NCBI GenBank assembly: GCA_001917435.1
Contig: MNEA01000165.1
Coordinates: 1-43,669 of the forward strand
DNA: 43,669 nucleotides
DNA from: Acidobacteria bacterium 13_2_20CM_2_57_6
GTDB taxonomy: Bacteria; Acidobacteriota; Terriglobia; Acidiferrales; UBA7541
Direction: 5' to 3'
Shown here piece by piece: positions 18,643-26,004 of this stretch. Numbering within the stretch: the stretch's first letter is position 1; every line of letters starts with the position of its first letter. The position numbers and the translations under genes are program-made. The notes beneath the pieces are model-generated. The model had not been told where the DNA came from. It saw only the letters and a program-made list of their open reading frames with translations, and did no database searches.

Positions 18643-18983
18643 GCGGATTCCTTTCCAGGAGACAGGAAGCGCGCCAGGATTTCCGTGGTCTGCTCCCATT
18701 CTCGCGCTTCCCTCTCGAGTTGCTTGCGACCGGCGCGCGTCAGCTTGTAGTACTTGGCTTTGCGATTGTTATCCGATGTACCCCATTCGGAGGAAATGTA
18801 GCCTTCCTGCTCCAGCTTTAGCAGAGCGGGGTACAGCGTTCCATAGTTCACGGCCAGCAGATCGCCGCTGGTCTGCTCGATGCGGCGCGCGATGCCGTAC
18901 CCGTGCAACGGCCCCAGGGCCTGCAGTGTTTTCAGCACCATCAAAGCCAGCGTTCCCTGCCAGACGTCCGCTCGTTCGCCCAT
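18639..18983 (-). CDS. PadR-family transcriptional regulator (acidobacterial ADOP-linked type)
   Basis: 114-residue winged-helix protein: QGTLALMVLKTLQALGPLHGYGIARRIEQ (recognition fold), TLYPALLKLEQEGYISSEWG (wing) and NRKAKYYKLTRAGRKQLERE, then a short dimerising helix. This matches the small PadR regulators that precede ADOP genes in Acidobacteria. AGGAGG lies four bases before ATG 18983. It is the first gene of the array and overlaps ADOP-4 by 4 nt. The upstream 50 nt carry repeated TCCTATGGG sites over the promoter, suggesting autorepression of the whole unit. The inducer is unknown. Confidence 0.93.
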   Translation of the reverse strand: MGERADVWQGTLALMVLKTLQALGPLHGYGIARRIEQTSGDLLAVNYGTLYPALLKLEQEGYISSEWGTSDNNRKAKYYKLTRAGRKQLEREAREWEQTTEILARFLSPGKESA

Positions 18984-18990
18984 CGTTCCT

Positions 18991-19040
18991 CCTGTAGCTC
19001 CTATGGGGTGCCCATATCTATATGCTACAGGTCCTATGGG
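18991..19040 (-). promoter_or_regulatory. Putative PadR operator and promoter
   Basis: Two 16-nt direct repeats (plus strand 18992-19007 and 19025-19040; 13 of 16 identical) share TCCTATGGG and lie 33 bp apart. An 8-bp inverted pair CCTGTAGC (18991-18998) / GCTACAGG (19024-19031) overlaps them. On the minus strand a possible -35 TTGCAT and -10 CATATA, 17 bp apart, enclose the upstream repeat; the other lies just before the ribosome site. Binding there would block transcription of PadR-ADOP. Confidence 0.5.
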
Positions 19041-19114
19041 AATGCAATAGAAGAAACGAAAGACCCCGGCATTTTGTTTCCGGGTGTTTCAAATTTTCTT
19101 GGGCTCCTCCCTTC

Positions 19115-19143
19115 TTGACTCTTCCGAAACTTCCCACTAGCCT
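19115..19143 (+). promoter_or_regulatory. Putative promoter of the amidohydrolase operon
   Basis: TTGACT (19115-19120) and TAGCCT (19138-19143) with a 17-bp spacer, 33 nt before the TTG start. The -35 is good and the -10 weak. The region is shared back-to-back with the PadR promoter. Confidence 0.35.
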
Positions 19144-19176
19144 CATCCGTCTACCTTTACGGTTGCCGGGGGATGG

Positions 19177-20907
19177 TTGTCCTTTCAAAGCCTTCACGAG
19201 GATTCTTGCACGCGTTCAAACCTGATTCTCAGGTGTGTGTCAGCGGTCTGTTTCACGGCGCTATCGGCGCTCTCCTGTGCTACGCCGCCTGTTCAGGCGC
19301 AAGGAGGCGAGCCGCAATACTTCGCCATTCGCGGCGCCAAAGTCGTTCCCGTTTCCGGGCCGCCGATGGAGAACGCGACGATTGTTGTCTCTCGCGGCCT
19401 CATCACGGCACTCGGAAAGGACGTCGCCATTCCGCCCGAGGCTTGGGTCGTCGAAGGGAAGGGGCTTACCGTTTACCCGGGGCTGATTGATTCTTTTACC
19501 GATGTAGGGCTTCCAACCGCGCCACCAGCGAGCGGCGAAGGCGGTCCGCGTCGCCCACAAGAGGGTGCGCACGGTCCTGAGGACCGGCCGTACTCCACTC
19601 CGTGGCGAAGCGGGGCGGACGAAGCCAGCCTAAGCGACAAGCGCATCGAAACCTGGCGCAGCGGAGGATTCACCACGGTTGTTTCCTCGCCGAAAGGAGG
19701 AATTTTCCAAGGGCAGGCGGCGGTACTGAATCTGGCGGGTGAACGTGCGGGGGATCTCGTGGTGAAATCGCCGGTGGCGATTCCGGTCACATTCCAGACT
19801 TCGGGTGGATTTGGCGGCGGATTTCCGAGCTCGATCATGGGCACGCTGGCGTACATTCATCAGGTCTGGCTGGACACGGAGTGGAGCGTCAAAGCGCAGG
19901 CTACGTATGAAAAAAATCCGCGCAGCGTCGCGAGGCCGCGTTATGACCGCACCGAGGCCGCGCTTGCCGAAGCGCTGGAAGATCACGCGCTGATTTTGAT
20001 TCCCGCGAACAATTCCATACAACTCCGCCGCGCGCTCGAACTGGTGGACCGCTGGAGTGTGAAGGGGGCAACTTACGCCATTTACGGCGGCCAGATGGGC
20101 TATGAAGTTGCTTCGGAAATTGCCGCGAAAAAGCTTCCCGTGCTGGTGAACCTGAAGTGGCCGGAAGCGGAGAAAGACGCCGATCCCGAGGACAAGCCTT
20201 CGCTGCGGATGCTGCGGTTCCGCGATCGCGCACCGTCTTCGCCAGCGGCGCTTGCCAAAGCGGGCGTCAAGTTTGCGTTCTATTCCGGCGGCATCACGGC
20301 GCCGAAGGACATCCTCAAAGCCGTGAAAAAATCGATCGACGTAGGCCTCGCGCCGGATACTGCCCTTCGCGCGCTGACGCTTTCCGCGGCGGAAATCTTC
20401 GGCGTTTCCGACCGCCTGGGCTCCGTCGAAAACGGGAAAATCGCCAACCTTGTGGTCACCGATGGCGACCTCTTCGAGGAAAAAACGAAAATCAAAATGG
20501 TCTTCGTTGACGGCCGGAGATTTGAAATTCGCGAGCCAGAAAAACCGAAAGAGCCGCCGAAAGGCGACATCACTGGAAAATGGAAGCTCTCCTATTCCAC
20601 GCCCGACGGGGGGCCCGAGGAATCTACCGCTGATCTCACGATGGAGAAAGACGGCACGATCTCCGGCACCATCACTAGCCACCGTGGCACGGCCTCGATT
20701 ATCAGCGGCTACCTGAGCGTGGACAAATTCAGCTTCACCATCAACATCCCGATTGAGGGATCTCCCGCGGACGTCATTTTCTCCGGCACGTTCGATGGGA
20801 CATCCTTGAAGGGCACCATCCGCGTGCAAGATTTTTCGCTGGAGTTCACCGGTGTTAAACCCACGAACGCTACCCGTGCAGCGGCAGCGTATGGGGGTGC
20901 CCGGTGA
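19177..20907 (+). CDS. Exported amidohydrolase-like protein lacking metal ligands, with C-terminal beta domain
   Basis: 576 residues if started at TTG 19177; an in-frame GTG near residue 21 is an alternative. The signal peptide ends near PPVQAQG. The composite-domain strand (IRGAKVVPVSGPPMENATIVV) and the PGLID turn identify the amidohydrolase superfamily. Where active members have HxH after PGLID, this one has SFT (residues 106-108), and the later His and Asp ligands are not recognisable. The end of the barrel (LSAAEIFGVSDRLGSVENGKIANLVVTDGD) is intact. An extra all-beta domain of about 100 residues follows (from GDITGKWKLSYSTPDGG). The stop overlaps the next start by 4 nt. Probably a binding or structural partner of the middle protein rather than an enzyme; this is inference. 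Confidence 0.85.
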   Translation: MSFQSLHEDSCTRSNLILRCVSAVCFTALSALSCATPPVQAQGGEPQYFAIRGAKVVPVSGPPMENATIVVSRGLITALGKDVAIPPEAWVVEGKGLTVYPGLIDSFTDVGLPTAPPASGEGGPRRPQEGAHGPEDRPYSTPWRSGADEASLSDKRIETWRSGGFTTVVSSPKGGIFQGQAAVLNLAGERAGDLVVKSPVAIPVTFQTSGGFGGGFPSSIMGTLAYIHQVWLDTEWSVKAQATYEKNPRSVARPRYDRTEAALAEALEDHALILIPANNSIQLRRALELVDRWSVKGATYAIYGGQMGYEVASEIAAKKLPVLVNLKWPEAEKDADPEDKPSLRMLRFRDRAPSSPAALAKAGVKFAFYSGGITAPKDILKAVKKSIDVGLAPDTALRALTLSAAEIFGVSDRLGSVENGKIANLVVTDGDLFEEKTKIKMVFVDGRRFEIREPEKPKEPPKGDITGKWKLSYSTPDGGPEESTADLTMEKDGTISGTITSHRGTASIISGYLSVDKFSFTINIPIEGSPADVIFSGTFDGTSLKGTIRVQDFSLEFTGVKPTNATRAAAAYGGAR

Positions 20908-22424
20908 AGGGCTCAACTGGATTTTTCATCCACGCAAAGGACCTCCGATTTCGCAACCTCCTTTTTTTCCTTTGCCTCCCGCTGGCGGCGTCTGCTGCGC
21001 CGCCGGACGCGCCCAGCGTCATTGTGATTCGAAACGCCACCATCCTCACTGTCTCGCATGGAAACATCGAGCACGGCTCGATCCTTATTAAGGATGGGAA
21101 AATCGCCGAAGTCGGCCAGTCCGTTAGCGCGCCGAAAGACGCTCAGGTGATTGATGCTGCGGGGCAGTTCGTTATTCCCGGCATTATCGATTGCCATTCG
21201 CACATCGCCGCGGAAAGCATCAACGAGGGCAGCGTTTCCGTATCCTCGATGGTGAACATGGCGGAAATCTTGAATCCCGAGGACATCGATATTTATCGCG
21301 ATCTGGCCGGGGGAGTCACGTCGGCGAATATTCTTCACGGCTCCGCTAACGCCATCGGCGGACAGACCCTGGTTATCAAGCTGCGTTGGGGCCAGCCTGC
21401 GGCGAAGCTGCCATTTGAAGGCGCACTTCCCGGCATCAAGTTCGCGCTGGGAGAAAACCCGAAGCGCTCGAATTTCAGTGTCCCAGGCCAACCCCGGCGG
21501 TATCCCGCGACACGCATGGGCGTCGAAGAGACCATTCGCGGCGCGTTTAGCGAAGCTCGCGATTACAAGAAAGCGTGGGACGAATACAACAAGCGCATCG
21601 GTGCCGGCGAAAAAAATCTCATCGCGCCGCGGCACGATCTGCGGCTTGAGCCGCTTGTCGAAGTGCTGGAAGGCAAGCGCTACGTACACTCGCACTGCTA
21701 CCGCGAAGATGAAATCCTGATGCTGCTTCGCGTCGCGAAGGAGTTCGGCTTCAGAGTTCGGACCTTCCAGCACGTTCTCGAAGGCTACAAAGTCGCGGAT
21801 GAGCTGGCTGCTGCGGGCGTCGGTGCTTCCACTTTTTCGGATTGGTGGGCGTATAAAGTCGAGGCCTACGATGCGATTCCGTATAACGCGGCGCTGATGA
21901 CACAGCGCGGCGTGATCGTCTCCATCAATTCCGACGACGCCGAAGAAGCCACGCACCTGAATCAGGAAGCCGCCAAGAGCATGAAGTACGGCGGGCTTTC
22001 GCACGACGAAGCGCTGAAAATGGTCACGCTGAATCCCGCCATGCAGCTTGGCATTGACAAGCGGGTTGGCACGATTGACGTCGGGAAAGATGCCGACCTC
22101 GCGATTTACAATCGCGATCCGCTAAGCGCTTACGCTGTGGTGCAGAAAACGTTGATCGATGGGCGCATTTACTTCGACCTTCAGCGCGACATCGCGGAAC
22201 GCGCAGAGCGCGAAAAAGAGAAGAAAGCGCTGATCGACAAATTCAAGAAAGCAGCGGAGAAGAAGCCGGAAGAGAAAAAGCCCGATGCCGCCAGTCAAAA
22301 ACCCGGCGAGAAGAAACCCGAAGAGAAAAAACCGGAAGTAAAGAAGCCGGAAGAAAAGCCCAAGCCGCCTCAATCGGGCGGCACGGACGCTGGCTCGGCC
22401 GTTACTCTCGGGGGTGCGCTGTGA
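20904..22424 (+). CDS. Exported amidohydrolase (metal-dependent, HxH present)
   Basis: 506 residues from GTG 20904, which overlaps the previous stop (GTGA). Signal sequence (LLFFLCLPLAASAAP). Composite-domain strands IRNATILTVSHGNIEHGSILI, then IPGIIDCHSH with the metal pair His98/His100. Further conserved points are a His in HSHCYREDE, a His in FQHVLEGYK and the Asp pair in SINSDDAEEATH. These are the ligands expected for an imidazolonepropionase- or adenine-deaminase-like periplasmic hydrolase acting on a cyclic amide or a dipeptide-like bond. The C-terminal 75 residues are a charged Lys/Glu/Pro tail (repeats of KKPEEK) ending TLGGAL. It is the middle gene of three overlapping cistrons. The substrate is unknown. 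Confidence 0.9.
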   Translation: MKGSTGFFIHAKDLRFRNLLFFLCLPLAASAAPPDAPSVIVIRNATILTVSHGNIEHGSILIKDGKIAEVGQSVSAPKDAQVIDAAGQFVIPGIIDCHSHIAAESINEGSVSVSSMVNMAEILNPEDIDIYRDLAGGVTSANILHGSANAIGGQTLVIKLRWGQPAAKLPFEGALPGIKFALGENPKRSNFSVPGQPRRYPATRMGVEETIRGAFSEARDYKKAWDEYNKRIGAGEKNLIAPRHDLRLEPLVEVLEGKRYVHSHCYREDEILMLLRVAKEFGFRVRTFQHVLEGYKVADELAAAGVGASTFSDWWAYKVEAYDAIPYNAALMTQRGVIVSINSDDAEEATHLNQEAAKSMKYGGLSHDEALKMVTLNPAMQLGIDKRVGTIDVGKDADLAIYNRDPLSAYAVVQKTLIDGRIYFDLQRDIAERAEREKEKKALIDKFKKAAEKKPEEKKPDAASQKPGEKKPEEKKPEVKKPEEKPKPPQSGGTDAGSAVTLGGAL

Positions 22425-23764
22425 GGACCGCCGCCCTCGCTTTTCGAATCGCACTAATTCTCGTCATCACTTCCGCAGTGCCTGCTATCGCAAGCGCGCA
22501 AGCCCAACCCTCCAACACCTATGCGATCACTCACGCGAAAATCTTCACGCTTGCGGGAAACCCCATCGAAGACGGCACGGTTGTCTTTCGCGAGGGAAAA
22601 ATCATAGCCGTTGGTGCAGGCATTGACATCCCAGCGGGCGCGCAGGTCAAGGACGCAAAGGGATTGCAGGTCTATCCGGGGATGTTCGACTCGATCACTC
22701 AGATGGGACTGCGGGAGATTGGCGCCGTCAGCGCCACTGTCGATTCGACGGAGACGGGAAGCTACAATCCGGACGTTATTGCGGCCACGGCCGTATCTCC
22801 CTCCAGCGAACACATTCCCGTCACGCGCGCTGCGGGCATCACGGAAGTTCTGGCCGTTCCCGGCAGCGGCGGATTTGATTCCGGCGGGTCGAACGGCATT
22901 ATCGGCGGCCAGGCCTCCGCGATCCACCTGGCCGGGTGGGTCATCGATGAAATGCTCATCAAAAAGAGCGCGGCGATGGTACTCCGGTGGCCAGAGATTG
23001 AGACGCAAACGTTCGATTTCGCGACTTTCTCGCGCAAGGAAAAACCATATAGTGAGGCCAAGCAGGAGTACGACAAGCAGGTGAATGAAATCACCGACTG
23101 GCTGGAGCGCGCCCGCCACTACGCCCAGGTTATGGAAAAAAGTTCGCCTGCGAAATACGATCGCGACGTGAAGCTCGAAGCGCTTGCGCCGGTTGTTCGC
23201 CGCGAGCTGCCCGTCCTGGTGTTTGCCGATCGCGCGCGAGAGATTCGCAACGCGGTTGAGTTCTGCGACAAGCAGGAGCTGAGGATGATCCTCGCCGGCG
23301 GAGCCGAGGCCTACAAGGTTAAGGACCTTCTCCGCTCGAAAGGCGTGCCCGTTATCTTGCGCCCCATGCTGACGCTTCCGCCCGATGAGGATGATCCTTA
23401 CGATCGATTGCTCTCGCAGCCCGCGGAGCTGGCTGCTGCCGGCGTGAAGTTCGCCATCGCCAGCTTTGACAATTCTTTTGCCCGGCGATTGGGACAAAAC
23501 GCAGCCAACGCCGTCGCGCACGGCCTGCCGTATGACGAGGCGCTTAGGGCCGTGACGATTTATCCAGCGCAGATTTTCGGCCTCGGTGATCAGATCGGAA
23601 CCATCGAGCCGGGCAAGCTCGCCAACCTCATTGTCACCAACGGCGACCCGCTGGAACTGACCACCGACGTGAAGTACCTCTTCATCAGAGGACAACTCAC
23701 GTCCATGGAAAACCGGCACCTGCGCCTTTACGAGAAGTACTCAAAGCGGCCGAAAGCGCAGTAA
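22421..23764 (+). CDS. Exported amidohydrolase-like protein lacking metal ligands
   Basis: 447 residues from GTG 22421, with a 4-nt overlap on the preceding gene. Signal peptide MRTAALAFRIALILVITSAVPAIASAQ. Composite-domain entry THAKIFTLAGNPIEDGTVVF and turn YPGMFDSITQMGL. The position of the HxH is SIT (residues 91-93), like the SFT of the first gene. The terminal IFGLGDQIGTIEPGKLANLIVTNGDPLE is typical of the superfamily. There is no extra C-terminal domain. Because the first and third proteins share the DS-(F/I)-T replacement and surround an intact enzyme in one operon, a mixed complex is plausible. It ends with KYSKRPKAQ; no clear terminator follows. Confidence 0.88.
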   Translation: MRTAALAFRIALILVITSAVPAIASAQAQPSNTYAITHAKIFTLAGNPIEDGTVVFREGKIIAVGAGIDIPAGAQVKDAKGLQVYPGMFDSITQMGLREIGAVSATVDSTETGSYNPDVIAATAVSPSSEHIPVTRAAGITEVLAVPGSGGFDSGGSNGIIGGQASAIHLAGWVIDEMLIKKSAAMVLRWPEIETQTFDFATFSRKEKPYSEAKQEYDKQVNEITDWLERARHYAQVMEKSSPAKYDRDVKLEALAPVVRRELPVLVFADRAREIRNAVEFCDKQELRMILAGGAEAYKVKDLLRSKGVPVILRPMLTLPPDEDDPYDRLLSQPAELAAAGVKFAIASFDNSFARRLGQNAANAVAHGLPYDEALRAVTIYPAQIFGLGDQIGTIEPGKLANLIVTNGDPLELTTDVKYLFIRGQLTSMENRHLRLYEKYSKRPKAQ

Positions 23765-23876
23765 CTTAGCCGGACTTTTGCGAAGGAGGGGGGAATGACA
23801 CTCTTTCGCTTCCCCGCGGAGTAAAACTTCGCCCAAAGCTAACTTCCGAGAAACTTTTTGCCCAAAGTTGCGTTCC

Positions 23877-23882
23877 TATAGT
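23877..23882 (+). promoter_or_regulatory. -10 box of a leaderless gene
   Basis: TATAGT eight nucleotides before ATG 23891, with no ribosome site between. The position predicts a transcript starting at or next to the start codon. Two GCCCAAAG copies lie upstream (23831 and 23860). Confidence 0.45.
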
Positions 23883-23890
23883 TGAACCCC

Positions 23891-25441
23891 ATGCGAACAC
23901 GTCTGCTCGTGGCCTTCATCGTGGTTACCCTAACAGCGCAGATGCGCCCTGTCCGCGCGCAAGAGGAGCCGGGGAAAATCGTCGAGCAGTACGTAAGGGC
24001 TGCAGGAGGCAGCAAGGCGCTGGGCAGGATTCAAACCTTAATCATTGAAGGGGCTTTCCTGAGCGAAGACGGGAAGGCAGGGACGTACACGCTGGATACC
24101 AAGCTGCCGAACCGCTACTACTCGGAATTGCTGCTTGGCGAAAAGAACCTGATCGAGGCGTATAACGGCAAGTCAGCGTGGCATCAGAATCATGCCGGCG
24201 AGCTTGGCACGCTGGTGGGCCCCGAAGGGATGCAATTGGAAGCGGCCGCGCAGTTTTACAACTCCCGGCTGCTGAATCTCAAGAAAAACAAAATCACTAT
24301 GGCATTTGCGGGACACACGCAAGTGCGAGGAAAAGACACACTGCAACTCGCGGTCACCACGGCGACCGGAGTGAAGCGGCAAGTATTCTTCGATCCACAG
24401 ACCCACCTTATTGTGAAGGAAGCGGCAACCGTCGGCGGCATCGACGAAGAGATCCTCTACGACGACTACCGAGCGGTGAATGGAGTGGAATTGCCGCACA
24501 AAATTGAGCTGCACCGAGGAAACGACAAATACGACATCAGCGTGACACGCGCCGTAATCAATGGAGCCGTGGGCGAGCGCGTGTTCGATTTCCCCATCAA
24601 ATCGCAAGTCAAGCTGCCGGACCTGAAAGCGTTGTTCAAAGAGATTGATGAAAATCAGAAGGCCATCGACAAGCTCAAAGAGAACTACGCGGGGTCGCAA
24701 TCCGAGGAAGAAACCGAATTCGAGGGCGATGGGCGCGTGAAAAAACACGAGATCAGCGAGTACACGTTTTTCTATCTCAACGGGGATGAGATCACTACTC
24801 TGGTGAAGAAAGACGGCAAGCTGCTAGGCGACGCGGAACAGAAAAAGGAAAACGACAAGACGCAGAAACGCATCGAGGAACACCAAAAGCGCGCCGCCAA
24901 AAAAGAAGCCAAGGAAGAGAAAGCCAAGGAAGAAGGGAAGAGCGACGAAAAAGATGAGCCGGGGATTGAGATTTTCCTGCGCGCGTGCCAGTTTGTAAAT
25001 CCGCGCCGCGAGCGCTTTCGCGGACAAGACGTATTGGTTTTCGATTTCGAGCCGAATCCCGAATTCAAGCCGCACAAGCTGGCGGAAAAAGTGGTGCAGA
25101 AACTTGCCGGAGTCGTTTGGGTGGACGAGAAGGCGCACGACGTGGCGCGGCTAGAAGCCTATTTCACCGGCGACATGAAAATCGGCGGCGGCTTGCTGGC
25201 GAATCTTCAGAAGGGCACCAGCTTCGTTTTCGAGCAATCGTTTGTGAATAACGAAGTGTGGCTGCCGACCTGCATGGAGGCTCACGTTGGAGTGCGCTTC
25301 CTGCTCGTGAAAGGAATCAAGGCCAGTATCGTGACGCGGTATTGGGACTACAAGAAATTCAACGTGGAGACCCTCTCTACCATCGCCAAGCCCAAGGGAG
25401 CGACCGATGCGCCCGCCGATCCCCCGACAAAGCCCCAGTGA
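23891..25441 (+). CDS. Exported LolA-like fold protein with charged coiled-coil insert
   Basis: 516 residues from ATG 23891; an in-frame TTG nine bases earlier is less likely because the -10 box ends there. Signal peptide ends near PVRAQ. The mature start EEPGKIVEQYVRAAGGSKALGRIQTLIIEG and later DDYRAVNGVELPHKI are typical of outer-membrane lipoprotein-sorting-like (LolA/LppX fold) proteins, seen here once before and again after a Lys/Glu-rich helical stretch (about residues 320-355, KRAAKKEAKEEKAKEEG). No lipobox and no catalytic motif. It may carry lipids or bind envelope lipoproteins; exact function unknown. It follows the amidohydrolase operon by 126 nt but has its own promoter. Confidence 0.75.
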   Translation: MRTRLLVAFIVVTLTAQMRPVRAQEEPGKIVEQYVRAAGGSKALGRIQTLIIEGAFLSEDGKAGTYTLDTKLPNRYYSELLLGEKNLIEAYNGKSAWHQNHAGELGTLVGPEGMQLEAAAQFYNSRLLNLKKNKITMAFAGHTQVRGKDTLQLAVTTATGVKRQVFFDPQTHLIVKEAATVGGIDEEILYDDYRAVNGVELPHKIELHRGNDKYDISVTRAVINGAVGERVFDFPIKSQVKLPDLKALFKEIDENQKAIDKLKENYAGSQSEEETEFEGDGRVKKHEISEYTFFYLNGDEITTLVKKDGKLLGDAEQKKENDKTQKRIEEHQKRAAKKEAKEEKAKEEGKSDEKDEPGIEIFLRACQFVNPRRERFRGQDVLVFDFEPNPEFKPHKLAEKVVQKLAGVVWVDEKAHDVARLEAYFTGDMKIGGGLLANLQKGTSFVFEQSFVNNEVWLPTCMEAHVGVRFLLVKGIKASIVTRYWDYKKFNVETLSTIAKPKGATDAPADPPTKPQ

Positions 25442-25483
25442 AAGCAACACGAGCCAGCGTGACTCGCGGCAGATAGTCTGAGG

Positions 25484-25489
25484 TACAAT
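25484..25489 (+). promoter_or_regulatory. -10 box of a leaderless gene
   Basis: TACAAT lies seven nucleotides before ATG 25497, with no ribosome-binding sequence between. This is the classic leaderless arrangement. A GTGACT hexamer upstream (25459-25464) could serve as a -35 with a long spacer. Confidence 0.5.
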
Positions 25490-25496
25490 CCAGCGA

Positions 25497-25976
25497 ATGA
25501 ACTCGTGGAGTGAATCCGGCTGGGAAGAGAATTTCGGGAGTGCCTGGGTCTTTCTCTGTTTGGCGTTTTGCGCGCACGTGGCGGACGAAGCGCTGACGGG
25601 CTTTCTTCCTATTTACAATGCCACAGTTCTGGCGATGCGCAGCCAATACAACTGGTTTCCAATGCCGACATTCGAATTTCGCGAATGGTTGACGGGGCTC
25701 ATCGTTGCAAATATTGTTCTCTTGCTGCTGACGCCGTTGGCGTTTCGAAATGCGCAGTGGCTGCGTCCGCTGGCATATGTGCACGCTGGCGTTCACTTGC
25801 TGAATGGAACGGGGCATACGTTGGCAACGATTTTCGGACAAACCGTCTCGACCATTCACTTCGCGCGTCCCGCGCCGGGTTTTTATTCATCGCCGCTGCT
25901 TTTCGCAGGTTCGATCTATCTTCTGATTCGTTTGCGTACCAGCCGCCGAGGGCAAAGCCTGGCAGCCGTTTCCTGA
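25497..25976 (+). CDS. Small integral membrane protein, HXXEE-domain-like
   Basis: 159 residues with about four hydrophobic segments: WVFLCLAFCAHVADEALTGF, LTGLIVANIVLLLLTPLAF, LRPLAYVHAGVHLLNGTGHT and SSPLLFAGSIYLLIRL. The HVADE near the start and the His-rich HAGVHLLNGTGH recall HXXEE-type membrane proteins, whose function is not established. The assignment is by pattern only. It begins directly after a -10 box, so it is probably leaderless. The next gene starts 28 nt downstream with its own strong ribosome site, so the two are likely one transcript. Confidence 0.65.
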   Translation: MNSWSESGWEENFGSAWVFLCLAFCAHVADEALTGFLPIYNATVLAMRSQYNWFPMPTFEFREWLTGLIVANIVLLLLTPLAFRNAQWLRPLAYVHAGVHLLNGTGHTLATIFGQTVSTIHFARPAPGFYSSPLLFAGSIYLLIRLRTSRRGQSLAAVS

Positions 25977-26004
25977 ACGAACGAAGCGAAGGTGAGGGAG
26001 GAAT

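Noticed and set aside
19630..20916. Minus-strand frame (428 codons) opposite the first amidohydrolase-like gene
   Set aside because: Mirrors the codon pattern of the plus strand gene; no ribosome site or family motif.
20913..22004. Minus-strand frame (363 codons) opposite the middle amidohydrolase
   Set aside because: The real gene has metal ligands, a signal peptide and operon overlap; the opposite frame has none.
22454..23719. Minus-strand frame (421 codons) opposite the third amidohydrolase-like gene
   Set aside because: Same reason: Arg/Leu-rich shadow without motifs.
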